NCBI RefSeq assembly: GCF_025766255.1
Contig: NW_026516742.1
Span: forward strand, 1-64,000
Reading direction: 5' to 3'
DNA: 64,000 nucleotides
Source of the DNA: Zychaea mexicana
Taxonomy: Eukaryota > Mucoromycota > Mucoromycetes > Mucorales > Lichtheimiaceae
A program made the translations under genes and the position numbers. The notes beneath the pieces were generated by a model. It was not told the DNA's origin. It saw nothing but the letters and a program-made list of their open reading frames with translations, and made no database searches. Below, one piece after another: positions 23,106 to 34,808 of this stretch (position 1 is the stretch's first letter; the number at the start of each line of letters is the position of its first letter).

Positions 23106-25202
23106 ATGAAACCTCTTACATTGTTCAAGAAGAACAGCCTAGTTCGAAAATGGTCGATCAGACGTCAAAATAACAACAACAATAAAAAGAACAAACCGCC
23201 AAAGAAACAGCTGGCTGCACTCACCAAGGAACAAGAATCGGCAATGGCTTCATTGTCAGAATATGCAAGTCGGAATTTTGAGAATGCCATAGAAGAAGAC
23301 AAATTACGTTCCTTGCTGGAAGACAATAACTGGAACCTGAAACGGGCCATGGCCGAATTAAACGATTGCGAGGAGGCGTACCACGGCTTGCTGCACGGAC
23401 CTCCACCCGCGAACGAGTCGCTCCTTGGTTGTGAAAACGACGGTGGAACCAGTTGCTACATTGATGCTTTACTATTTGCAATGTACACTTCATTAACGGT
23501 AACAATAAGGGAAACGGTTTGTGGAGAAAGTATGTATGGTAAAGAGTAAGTTATATTGACCGCAGTGAGGGTATATTATCGTTACTACTAGGCTTTTGAT
23601 CCATTACTCACAACCGATACATCTTCGGGCCAAGCAGCAAAACGAGACTTGCAGACATCGCTACGACTTTTTGTAAACATTATGCGAAACGGCCAACTCG
23701 TTAAAAAGCATATTGTGCGACGACTGCGCAAGTCATTAGAAGAGGCAGCTTGGCGAGGAAGGAATGAGCGAGGATTTTGGAAACAAGAGGATGCAAGCGA
23801 GTTGCTCCTGTTCCTGACCGAGACCTTTGATCTTCCATTTTTGCCAGTAAGTGTTACTTTCATTTACTTTCTCCCTATTTTTTAGGATCCTCATTGACCT
23901 AGGGTATGGGATGTGGGGGGGCTCGGAACTTTTATTAGTTCCAAATGCGGTTATTTCATGGTGCAAATAGGGACGTAGACGACGATCGTGTAACGACAGA
24001 CCGAGTTCTTTCGCTCTCCATACCGTCCGACACGACAAAGGTTCTTCGTCTTGAAGACATCTTGTTCGAACATTTTTACAACAGCATAGTCACAGGCGTC
24101 AAGCGACAAGTAGACTGGCACGAAGCACAGAGTCACTCGCCTCCTGGTTCACCCACCAGTGCCATCAGCACATCTTCGATCGCCAAGAATAATATCATCT
24201 TCAAAGAGCATCAACGGCAGCAAGAGATAGCAGTTAATGCGTGGCAGGTCCTCGAACTTTTACCTTTTTACAGCGGCATTAGCGAGCAAGGTGTACGGAT
24301 CGAGTCTCAAAACCAGGGGGCCTTTCCGGATTCTCGTATGGTGTTACCGATCATTCTCAAACGGTATCGATGTACGGCTCTCGGTCGATACATTAAAGAC
24401 CAGCGAAGCGTTATTATACCTCCAGATATCCATTTCAACAAATTTCTGAATCAAAATGCAGAAGACCCTGTTTGTGATACTTGCGGTCGGAAGGTTGAAG
24501 GCGTCATGCGGCTGCGGAGCGTAGTCTGTCATAAAGGCAGCTCGCCTCATAGTGGCCACTATATAGCGTACTCAAGAACTGTAGATCGTGATAATGAAGT
24601 CTGGTTGAAACTAGGCAAGTTTTTTTTTTGGCTAAATTGGGGAAGGGACTCGTAGTAGTATCAAAAATGAGTGTGACCTAATGCAAACTTCCCTGCTCCT
24701 TGTAGATGATATGGTCTATTCAAACAGGGTTAAAACGCTTACTGGACGCCAGCATGAGCAAGAGATTTATCGCGAGCTTGGGAAGGACGGCTATCTGTTT
24801 TTCTACGAGTTAGACAAAGCCTGTGACCATCCGGCTGAAGAGAAAATGGCTCGCGATGATGGCCGACGAGCTTCGAGCAGCAGCAGCGGTACGGATAAAG
24901 ATGAAAGAGCTGGAATATTGCAAAAGATCCATTATGCTGAGGAGGAGAATTCAGCACCCATGTTGAACCCTGCGCCACCATCCCTCCCACGTCGACATGC
25001 ACCTGTCGTTCCACCGGAGCTACCTCCTAGATCACCACCAGTGCCTGTACATGACCATGATAATAAGCCAACACGTCCATCCTTAGATCCTGTCGAAGAT
25101 GCAGCTACTACTGTAGTTACAACACCGCCCCCTGCTGATCCACCACAAACCCAGAGGAAGTCGATTCGAAGAAGCAAAGACATCTCGTGCAAGACTATGT
25201 AA
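23106..25202 (+). CDS. Ubiquitin-specific protease (peptidase C19)
   Basis: Four exons (23106-23498, 23592-23846, 23939-24614, 24706-25202) encode 606 residues. It removes ubiquitin from proteins. The Cys box is GCENDGGTSCYIDALL with catalytic Cys117, and the His box is GSSPHSGHYIAYSRT with catalytic His423. A paired CxxC (VCDTCGRK, about 395-398) may bind zinc. Residues about 60-86 (LLEDNNWNLKRAMAEL) resemble a UBA-like helix pair. The C-terminal 100 residues are a Pro-rich tail (PPSLPRRHAPVVPPELPP) offering SH3/WW-type motifs. The third intron has a GC donor in perfect consensus (CTAG|GCAAGT). The nearest functional subgroup is uncertain. The 3' end converges on the dehydrogenase gene with only 96 bp between stop codons. 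Confidence 0.92.
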
Positions 25203-25298
25203 TTAATGCCACAACATAAAAAGAAAAGGCCAAAATAAACGTGTTTCACAATAGACAAATCACTATTATTTAATTATATAATGTACAAATATAAGCGT

Positions 25299-26433
25299 TT
25301 ACTTGCTGTATTCATACACACCCGCACCGCTCTTTCTACCCAGTTTGCCTTGGCCAACGAGATCGTCTAGGGTCTTGGATGGAGTGACCAAAGCTTCTTC
25401 GATCTTCCCTTCTTTTGCCCAACCATCAATAATAAACTTCATGGTATCTAAGCCAACAAACTGTTTGATATCGCTAGTTAGCTTTACTTCTCCCCTTCGT
25501 TCTGTTTCTTCCCCTAAGCACCTTGCATCAGCTTACGTCAGCAAGTTCAAGAGGACCCATTGGCATGCCAGCGCCCAATTTCATAGCCACGTCAATATCC
25601 TTTGCTTTTGCGTCACCGCGATCCAAGATTCTGAAGGCTTCCATCATATAAGGTACCAACAATCGGTTCACAATAAATCTATTACAAAGCCTTTTTCAGT
25701 AAAATACTTTCTTTCATCATCTCTGGCACCCATTTCTAAAAATCCCTACTAAGCAGGCTTACCCGGGTGTATCCTTGCACTCTACAGGTGTCTTACCGGT
25801 ATTTCTCGAAAAGGTGACCAGAGACTCGTAGACTTCGTCTTTGAGAACGTCTGTGCGCACGATCTCAACCAACTTCATGGCAGGAACAGGATTGAAGAAA
25901 TGTAGACCGGCGAATCGACTCTGGCGATCAGCAGAAGTGGTTTCAGCAATCAAGGTGACAGGCAGCGAGGAAGTGTTTGAAGCAAAGATGGTATCACTGG
26001 GCGCGGCTTGATCGAGGGCCTTGAACAAGGCTTGCTTGGTGTCAATGTTCTCGACAATGGCTTCGACAACAAGATCGGTCGCGCTGACAGCTGTTGGCGC
26101 ATCCGTAGATACAGTGATATTGGACATAGCCTTGTCGATGAAAGCTTGCTGCTCGCTAGTATTTTCTTCGCCAAACTTCTTTTTGGCAACACGCTTGATG
26201 GACTTGGCAATGATTGACTGGCCATTCTTTAAAGCAGCATCGCTGGTGTCAACCATAGTGACGTTATAGTTGGATTGAGCGGCAACTTGAACAATGCCCG
26301 AACCCATGAGACCAGCACCAATGACAGTTACGCTGTTAATATGCTTGAGCTGGCGAGCACTGCTCGAGAACGCGGCTTTTTGAATATTGGCCATAACGGA
26401 GGCGCGCATGCCGATATTTACCAACATCTTCAT
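25299..26433 (-). CDS. HADH: 3-hydroxyacyl-CoA dehydrogenase, mitochondrial
   Basis: Three exons (25763-26433, 25537-25678, 25299-25460) encode 324 residues, the usual length of short-chain L-3-hydroxyacyl-CoA dehydrogenases. It oxidises 3-hydroxyacyl-CoA to 3-ketoacyl-CoA with NAD+ in beta-oxidation (or reduces acetoacetyl-CoA in the reverse sense). The N-terminus is basic and hydroxylated with no early acidic residue ([10 protein letters not shown]), fitting a mitochondrial presequence. The NAD-binding motif GAGLMG is at 39-44, and the catalytic His178-Glu190 pair lies in [15 protein letters not shown]. The C-terminal dimerisation domain follows ([39 protein letters not shown]). Two ATGs lie within the first three codons; the first is used here. 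Confidence 0.95.
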
Positions 26434-27194
26434 CTTTTTTAGAGAATTGTGTATGTAAGTGATGGGTGTGAGAGAAAGAGCAGGCTACGGAAAAACGTAT
26501 CATGTTGATGTTAGTGCAAGTTGTGCTATATTCACATGTTTCTCCCACGTGAGCCCAATTCCCTTTCGTGTTCTGCCTATTCCCGTTATTGTGCAACCTT
26601 TTCCCTTTGCCGTGCTGTCAAAACCTAGTCTCTTATTTATCGGCAAAACAATAGGTAAACTAGCAACCTCATTACTCAATAGCCATTATAATATAGCACT
26701 TCTTTTATTGACTGCAATTTTCCACGTTCCTACCTTTTTATACTGTTTGTATCAGCGATCTACTTTCTCTTCATGATCACATCATGTCTATTATGTAAAA
26801 CTATTCAGATGATTTCTACAACGCTAAAAATTATTGATATACTGGAGTAACATAATTGGCAAAAGTGCGTATGTACTGCACAGAAAGAAAAAGACATTGC
26901 AAACAAGCTGTTTGATTCTATTTAAAATTGAAAATAACTGACAGGTTTATGCTGTATAATCTATCAAGTTCTACCATATTGTTTATGTTGCATACTACCT
27001 GATGTAGTATGATAATGTCATCTAGAATAAAGCACGGGCACTATTGGTAGGTACGATCGTCCTTTGGCTTCAATAAAAAATTCTCCATGTATCATAAATG
27101 TCAGAGAGAAAGTGTGAATATCAAGAGGAGATGCACTACAGATAGATATCATCATATTATTTACGACACTGCGTGCGTTTGGTCTATGCAGCAG
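26434..27194. other. Intergenic, no supported gene
   Basis: 5' region of the dehydrogenase gene followed by AT-rich sequence. The frame at 26459-26776 (+) overlies promoter sequence and has no motif. Confidence 0.4.
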
Positions 27195-27638
27195 CTAGAT
27201 GAAAAGAATGCCACAATCCCGTTCCGGATCTTGCCCTGCATATGGAACGATAAAATCTGAAACCAACAACGTATCAATAAGCAAAGAAAGTTTTCTTATC
27301 TTCACAAGATATACCACACTGTAATAAGATACCAGCATCCCTTTTTTTCCGTATGTATCTAGAAGTATAATTATAATAGCTGGTGGCAGCAGGTACCTAA
27401 GTTTTTCAGGGAGGAATATGGGAAGCCAGATCCAGGAGCTTGAAACTTGCCTCGAAATTGATTCATTTGGAATCTTTCGTCATCCTGGTTCCCATTTTGT
27501 CCACCACGCCTGACAATGTAGATAAGAAATTTTGGACGGCTGCACCCTTTTTGGGCAGATATCAAAAGCAACCGATGAAGTATTCGGGGCATACTAGATC
27601 CACCGCTCCATCAGCTGTGTGTAGGTGGAACAACTCAT
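27195..27638 (-). CDS. Possible small three-exon protein, unknown
   Basis: Three segments (27604-27638, 27397-27509, 27195-27256) join in phase to give 69 residues beginning MSCSTYTQLMER, continuing GNQDDERFQMNQFRGKF and SGFPYSSLKNL, and ending DFIVPYAGQDPERD plus six residues before a TAG. The second intron is a good GT-AG pair (TTAG|GTACCT...TTTCAG). The first donor (CG|GTGGAT) is weak, so the first exon is the least certain part. I do not recognise the protein. Support comes from frame continuity and protein-like composition across two introns, not from homology. Confidence 0.4.
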
Positions 27639-28208
27639 ATTGTATGGTGTGATTGTTTCTGAGATTGTAGTATTGTTAAATGCTGAGGCGTAAAAAGCAC
27701 AGATGGTCGACGAAGAATTAAAAAGTGAATGGGCGGCGTATGCGCGGAAAAGATAAGAATCAACAAATTAGGTAAAGTAAAACCGCCTGGTGCCCCCCTC
27801 CGGACCTGACAGAACCAACAGCCTTTTCCATTAATAGCAACTGCTCCAAACTGGATTGTGTGTGTCTGTGTGGATTGATGTTTACTTGTTTATGTGTTTC
27901 GGTGTGGGGGAATACGTCCTGTACGCATAAACATGTTTACGTTGCCCACTATCATATATGTACGTATCATAAACAAAAAAAAAACTGATAATCTTTTGAA
28001 TGCGCTGCCGAAAGGGCAAACCCGCACTCATGCTATTATTCTACCAACTCCATTGCTTCCCATGTGTATAACAAATCAACTTAAAGCAAAAACAGGATTG
28101 ACGCATATAAATACTTGCCAGCCCTAAATGCTCAGTTGCATCAACGTTCTTCCTCCCTTTTCTTTCTTTGCTCTCTCTTCGTTCTCATAACATATAACAA
28201 CTTCGAAA
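27639..28208. other. Intergenic, 5' region of the next gene
   Basis: Divergent spacer. The stretch just before 28209 is strongly pyrimidine-rich (TTCCTCCCTTTTCTTTC and similar), a common fungal promoter and leader feature. No other element is identified. Confidence 0.45.
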
Positions 28209-29255
28209 ATGGTCATTTCGCTTTTGCATGTTCTTCCACCGGTGTCATCTCATCCACAGACATGTGGCCACGATGATAACGGCAAGGTTATTGATGAAAA
28301 ACGGTCATTCATTATGTCAGCGGCATCAGTCCAGCAGCAACATCATCTTAATAAGGGTCGTCATTCTCACCGTCAATGCCAGCAACAGCAGCGTACATCG
28401 GCAACGGCTCGTGTAGCAGGGCGTTCGACTTCGGCTGATCCTTTTGTACATGCAGAAGAAACATGGACTACATTCAACTCAGCAGGTTACTCGATCATAC
28501 TGCAGTCAATTCGCGACGTCCTCTCTCTTTTGACCGACAAGAAGCAACGCAGTGCTGATACATCTACCTCTCAGCAGCAGCAAAGGACGACGAAAGCTGC
28601 TTCTAATACAACAACAACAACGTCCGATCAAGTATCTTTGACAGCAAGGGAAAGTTTATTCGCCCCCCATTGCAGCAAAACTGACGAAGAAAATAATAAA
28701 GATCGTAGTCAAGGAAATTATAACGATGGCAACGACGCCAAAAACAGCTTACCATTATTAAAGAATAACAGTGCAGAAATTGCGCTTGGTGATGGTCGTA
28801 GCAGCAGCACCAGTACCAATAAACAGCGAGATGAGGTCTTGGCCACGACAGTACCTTTATGTCGAGAGACATCTTTAAAACCGGCCAGCAACGACAGCAG
28901 CGATACTCGATGGCTGTGGTCCATGACTTCCAAAGCTAAGGCTGATGACAGAGGCGACCTCCCGTTAGCCATTCAGCCAGGCTCACCAGCACAACAAAAG
29001 CAGCCACTTTGGTCCCTCACACATTCTTATGTTCGTGACACACGAGTCAACTCTGATGAGTATCGAATGCTATCGGCTGAATGCAGCATGATACGGGGCT
29101 CTAAAATTACTCGGCCACTGCGGAACCGCCGTTATCACCAGAGGCGCGAAGATGACTTTGTTTGGGGCCGACGGAGCTGTTTGAGGATCGTCCGTGTGGG
29201 GGAGGGAACACAAACAACGACAAACACTGGAAAACAAATGCAACAGCAACATTGA
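28209..29255 (+). CDS. Low-complexity Gln/Ser/Thr-rich protein, unknown
   Basis: Single uninterrupted frame of 348 residues starting at an ATG after a pyrimidine-rich leader. No catalytic or binding domain is recognised. Residues about 40-80 and 115-150 are Gln/Ser/Thr-rich and probably disordered. A short ordered-looking stretch is ETWTTFNSAGYSIILQSIRD (about 84-103). The C-terminal 75 residues are basic (RPLRNRRYHQRRED, WGRRSCLRIVRVGEG) with a WSLTHSY motif before them. The length, start context and absence of introns support a real gene, possibly specific to this fungal group. A regulatory or stress-linked role would be guesswork. Confidence 0.65.
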   Translation: MVISLLHVLPPVSSHPQTCGHDDNGKVIDEKRSFIMSAASVQQQHHLNKGRHSHRQCQQQQRTSATARVAGRSTSADPFVHAEETWTTFNSAGYSIILQSIRDVLSLLTDKKQRSADTSTSQQQQRTTKAASNTTTTTSDQVSLTARESLFAPHCSKTDEENNKDRSQGNYNDGNDAKNSLPLLKNNSAEIALGDGRSSSTSTNKQRDEVLATTVPLCRETSLKPASNDSSDTRWLWSMTSKAKADDRGDLPLAIQPGSPAQQKQPLWSLTHSYVRDTRVNSDEYRMLSAECSMIRGSKITRPLRNRRYHQRREDDFVWGRRSCLRIVRVGEGTQTTTNTGKQMQQQH

Positions 29256-32200
29256 TTCTTTTATCTTTTCTCCTTCGCCCCAACCTCATTCGCTCACTCC
29301 CTCCCTTTTCTATCTAAAAAATCATGCTTCTTCTTTTCTCGCTCTCGCATATAGCCACTGAAACATTTTATTCATGCATGTGGAGCATCACAACCTTGTA
29401 CGCTCGTCATTGCTCGTAATTATCGCTCCACCTATCATCCTCTTCCAATATTCACTCGCTTTCACAAGTATCGCATATTGTTTACTACATATTGTTAATT
29501 TTATTTTGTTGTATATGCACTCGCAACCCTAAAAGATAGTCATTTTGTACAGCCCTCTATTAACTACAGTGCATGAGTTATTCGTATTTTGTGGTTTATG
29601 AAGGGGAGAAGCGAGATGGCGCGGTGTTCAGTTCTTTTATGTAATCATTTCATCAAATCTACAGTACGCAGCCCATGCACGTGTGTGGTTTTTATGTCTC
29701 TTTTGCGGAATGTATAAGCAGACCTTGTTTCAGCAACAAACGCAGATGTTACGCAGTTCGAGGTCAGAATCAGAAAAAGTCATTTCTGTCTACACCAATG
29801 GTATTGGCGTTTCCAACAACGCTAACCTACAACACAAAGTTACGGTTCCGAGCTTTTTGCCTTCTCCCAACATCACTCTATTGAAAATAACCCCAGAAAA
29901 AAAGGCTATAGCTGTTGTTGTGATGGGTCCTCTAATAGTTACTCTTTGTACAGGCCTCCAACACTAAGCTCTTTGTTTTTTTCGCCTCACACCTCGGTCA
30001 CGGCTTCTTTTGAATAACTATAAAATGCACCAGCATACTGCTTTGTTTATTACGAAAACTAGCTCCATACATACACTGTAGCCAAGTTGCCATATCTGGC
30101 TATTCGTTATCTCCAAAGCTTCCTAATCTTACTATAAATTTTTATGCATTTACACGCCCATTTGTTTTCTCCCGCAGATGTGATAACGATGATGCTGAAA
30201 CGAATCCTAGTTTATAAGTTAGTCATATGTGGGCCGATGGACAATGTTACATATAAAGCTTTTTGCTATAAAGCAATACTGACTGTGTACTATCTGAATC
30301 CTGAAGTTTGCTGCTGCGATCTATTGAATCGAGCAGTGGACTTCGCTGAATAAAGCCTTGTCACATATAGTCCTTTGCTCCAGTTCTACCAACAACATTT
30401 TGGTACGAAATGCTACATCATTAGCACTATTTTGTATCCTAACAGCAAATGAATATAGCAGGGTCGCTAGAGGTAATCTTTATGTGGGTGCTGACGAGTC
30501 AACGACATGAGATCAAGGATAGTGATGGATGCACATATACATGTGATGTACACTGTTTTAACTACATACCCATGACAAACAGATAGAAAGCATTGAAAGA
30601 ACTTCAGAAGGATGTGTATACAAATTTTTCTATGACTGCGATGATGATAACGGAAATCCAGGAACATGGTCACCGTATGTTGTTTTATTGTGTTTTATAG
30701 TACTTTTCACACTGTTTATACACTAGCCTGTGCTTTTCTTGCAACAGCGTCTTTTAATAAGCTCATAGAAAATTACTGACATCAAATATACTGTAAAACG
30801 GCGGCCCTGGGTCAATAATAAAATATATCTGGGAGAAGGGTGGGATGAGGGGAATGGATAAATGCAAGACCATTTTAGTAACAGACACTTCATCGCACTT
30901 AGCAGCATTCTGTTTTGTTGTATCGGAGAAATGCATTTTTTTGCTCCAGACGAACCGTTATCTCTTGTCAGAGATTCATTATCTCATGTATTTACTTGTA
31001 GCAGCAATTATTAGAGACCTTTCCAACCCGTCGGCGATAAAGTTCTCCTCCCCCCACGGGAACCGGGGAGAAAAAACAACAACATGATCAAACTATTTGT
31101 GGTCAGTCATCATAGTGTTATTATTGGTAAAAAGACATGTCTGCCTCTTCATCTTTTGACAATCACATCGCTAACTGCTACAGAAAGGGCTTTCTTTCAA
31201 CTGCAGTCCACTTATGAGAATTTAATCGATGTTTTTCCTTTTTATGGGCTTCAGATAATGTCACGATTAATCATGGAGCCTGCTGGCTGCCGTTACTTTA
31301 GTCTGCCTTCTTTCTTTTTATTCGTGTTTGATGCTTTAGCGCGCGTGGTTAGATAGCTCTGTGAAGATGCGATGTAGGACAAGAATAGCGCTGCTATTTT
31401 GTTGATAGAGTGTTTTTTGACGTTCAGTTGACGGGTGGCAGTCGGTGACAGCACGACTTATTGCTCTTCATATGATAGCGTTGAACAGGACTTTAGCGGT
31501 GCGTATGGTATGAGCACGATTCTCGCGGATATACGAAAAAAGAAGAGAAATCTATGGAGATGATCAGATGCTCCTTATGGTTATTCAAAAAACTGTACGG
31601 CAGCCAGGTCTTCTTAGTCGCATCAATAACCTCCCCTGTAGTATATGGCTTGTATATACTTTCTCAAAGTATCAACAAGTGATTATGTATAGTACCTTCG
31701 ACAATACTGCTTCTCCCTCCGAGCAGCATAGTTATCTTCAACAATAAAAAACTTTGTAATCATTATTGCCAAATGTGTCGTGGCTCTTAAATCCACCGTC
31801 GATAGCGCCAATAATTATGCTTATATAAAAATTACGAAATATTCTTCGATCCGTATATGGCCAGTGACTCACCATTAAACTCGTGATGAGCCAGGAAGCA
31901 CGGAAACGTTTTAGAAGTAATTGGAACTTTGCTCGTCTTTTAGCTATCTACTAACGCTACGTACTCGCCAAGGCCAGCTAGAAACACGGTGTGAAGGCTA
32001 GAGCGTTCTCAAATGGTGAGAAAACGCATTAAAGGTTTGTTAGCTGACAGTGTAAGTCTTTAATCTGTAATATTGTAAGCGAATGCAATTGTCGATGGTT
32101 CTCGTACGACTTGGTGGTAAACATGATACGGATTTTAGGTGCGATATAAGAGGGCGTCCGTAATATTATTTGCTGTATATCAGTCAACTTTACTTTACCC

Positions 32201-34322
32201 AACTTCAGCAAACTAATCGATGTCGGATGCAAAATCCTATATACGTCAAAGCGATATGTTGCTGTGGTAAACCACACTACTTCGAGATTGATCCGGACAA
32301 CTCAACCCACTCCGCCGTCTTCGTAACTACTATAATGCAGTAGAGGGAACACCCCACACACGGATAAACCAATATAGATTATACATAAGCAGCACCATAT
32401 CAATAATTCCTCAAACATGGGCCACAATCGAGAACAACTCAGAACCAACCATTGTGTAAACATTGCTCTGTTCTCGAGATAGTCAACACTTCCTTTCGAT
32501 CTAAATATATGAATTGAGTGAATCGTACGTGTCAAAAAGCATGAATAAATTCCAACACAGACAAAAATGACACTACATCAAGGAACACGCTGCTCAAGGC
32601 AAAGATAGCTCTGTACACTCGGAAGACAACATCCATCATCAAGGCATCCAAACTCCACCTTTCCATTCTTCCTCGTTTTGAAAGATTCCAATATCCGGCG
32701 TGTCCCCGATTTTTTCATCAGTTCATTCAAACGGAAGTCTCTACAGCATCTCCAACAGTATATAAAGAATCGTGAACTCGTTCAATAAAATCCATCTGAT
32801 ATTTGACTCTCACTGTAATTTCATACTGTATTTTATTTTCTCTTTTATTTAATCTCTTTCTCTTATCTCTTTCCTATTAACGATCCATGTTTATCACAGT
32901 TATGGCATTCTGAAAAGTAATGGTCTGTCCTCCCGAAGAGTACACGCATTGATACAACCCAGTCGGTGTTGGTTTTGTGAAAAGAGATGAGGCGTGAATC
33001 CGGGTTTCTAGCTACGCCCTAGAGATCAGAACACCGAAACTGTGGCACTGTTCTGCACGAATACTTGACATCGGTTGACCGATAGCAAGTGCTATTTGAA
33101 AGGACAATAAAAGGGCTCAAAGAAGCACCACCCATAAATAGTTCGCGGGTTCAAGTTTCTTTACTACGATATCATCTTGCAGGGCACACAAGCGAATTAC
33201 ACCGAGTGTTCAAAAACTATCTACAACCAGACAAACACAGATTATTTATTTTAAATCCACTTTATCCAGGTTTCAAGAACATTTGATTTAACTGTTTGTT
33301 TCGTGTCACGCTTAAGGTATCGCTATATCTCGAACAGATGAATAAAATTACAGTAATCAAAACAACAGCCAACAGGATGCTGATAGTGGTGTATGGGATG
33401 TTAATGCGCCTATTACAATTATTGTTGCATGGCGATAACTCAAGGACTATCAATGCTGACGATAATAGCTCAATTACAGTAATCCAACAACAACACTGCC
33501 ATCATTAATCACCAACCAGCAGCAGCATCACCAAGAAAGAAGCGTAACCATACCATCACTTAATCTTGTTTGCTTATCAGCAGCTACGTATATTACAGAT
33601 ATCTCGACATCCTGAAAGCACCCGTTTTAACTCGTATTAGTCTTTAGTCTCTTATATAAGCTTCTTGCTACCTTGCTGGGTTGTGATAAGCTCTGAACAC
33701 TTGCAAAAGGTTACTTGGCAAAAGCCAATATAACTACATACGAAAAGGTTATGTTTGTTTTAGATGGAGTTAGCAGGTTTGCAGCCTTTTAAAGTAAACT
33801 ATATATCGTACTACTTTCATCTCTCGTATACACATTTTCATTCATCAGCTTCTTTAGTGTGCGATAGAAATGATACCCTCTTTTTGTGGGCTTCTGTTTT
33901 CAAGCACTGGAGACTACGCTGTACTTGAATACACTCAGGCTATATTATGCTTTCAAAATATGGACACCTGCTCTGTGTACTTAAATTGGTGTCCGATGAC
34001 CATTCTTCCTATGATGACACGATCAGCTACATACCTCCTCACTAGTTCATTACAGAGACCTAGTGCATTTAAAGTAACATATATTTTATTCTCAAAGTGA
34101 CTGAATGTTATGATAACTTCTGATTGATGTATATATATTAGTATGATATTACTACTTTGTCGGTTAAGCAGGACGATTTGTCAAAGAGCATGTTTGGAAA
34201 GAGCTAAAGCAACAATTCCAGCTTATGCTATTGGGTTAATACGCAATTGAATACTGCGCAGGCCCCAAATACCGAAGCGCTTGATGTATTTGATTGATTC
34301 TCCTTCATCGTTTCTTAACTAA
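29256..34322. other. 5-kb gene-poor region
   Basis: Begins with a pyrimidine-rich 3' flank of the previous gene. Short frames exist, the best being + 29710-29967 (85 codons, protein-like but unsupported) and - 32302-32535. I could not link any of them through splice sites or match a family. No transposon termini, tRNA or tandem array was seen. It may hold long 5' or 3' UTRs, a non-coding RNA or genes too fragmented for reading by eye. Confidence 0.35.
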
Positions 34323-34622
34323 TCACCCAAGCCGAAAGGCCCGCATGTATTGACGCAAAGCAAAGCGGCGGGGCTCACGACCGAAGAAGATGCGTAACCG
34401 CACAAGACCCGTGGTTAAATGGTAGTGCTCTTTTCTGCTTTCAAAAGCTATATATAATATCGTGTCAGTAAACGAAGGTTTATGAGTCGTGATGGTGAGC
34501 AGCGCTGCTTCCTTGTTTTCATCCATGACAATATATGCGCCTAAGCACCTCTCATCCAGGAAACGAAAACAGGTGCATGCTCTGTCTTTCTGCTGCTGCT
34601 GCTCTTGTGTCACGGCCATCAT
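34323..34622 (-). CDS. Possible small protein divergent from the fusion gene
   Basis: 99-residue frame starting at the paired ATGs at 34622. It contains CFRFLDERCLGAYIVMDE and SRKEHYHLTTGLVRLRIF and has a basic, Arg-rich C-terminus. Composition is protein-like and codon use is not extreme, but no family is recognised. The frame stays open upstream to 34859, overlapping the start of the neighbouring gene on the other strand, so the true start is unsure. If real, it shares a 186-bp head-to-head promoter region with the reductase-acylt ransferase gene. Confidence 0.3.
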   Translation of the reverse strand: MMAVTQEQQQQKDRACTCFRFLDERCLGAYIVMDENKEAALLTITTHKPSFTDTILYIAFESRKEHYHLTTGLVRLRIFFGREPRRFALRQYMRAFRLG

Positions 34623-34808
34623 ATACTGGATCGGAGGGAAAGCATCTGAGTGGAAGAAGGGGGCCTCGGAGAACCTAGTAAGGAAAGAATCAATTGGTAG
34701 CTGTGTGCGTGCACAGCCTGCTCTGTGTAAAGCGTGTACCTTTTTTCCTTCTTTCTTTGGTGAAGTGCCGTTTTCACTTAATGTGTATATAATAAACAGG
34801 AACAAAAG

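Noticed and set aside
29710..29967. 85-codon plus-strand frame downstream of the low-complexity gene
   Set aside because: Reads as plausible protein but has no family, splice partner or start context strong enough to annotate.
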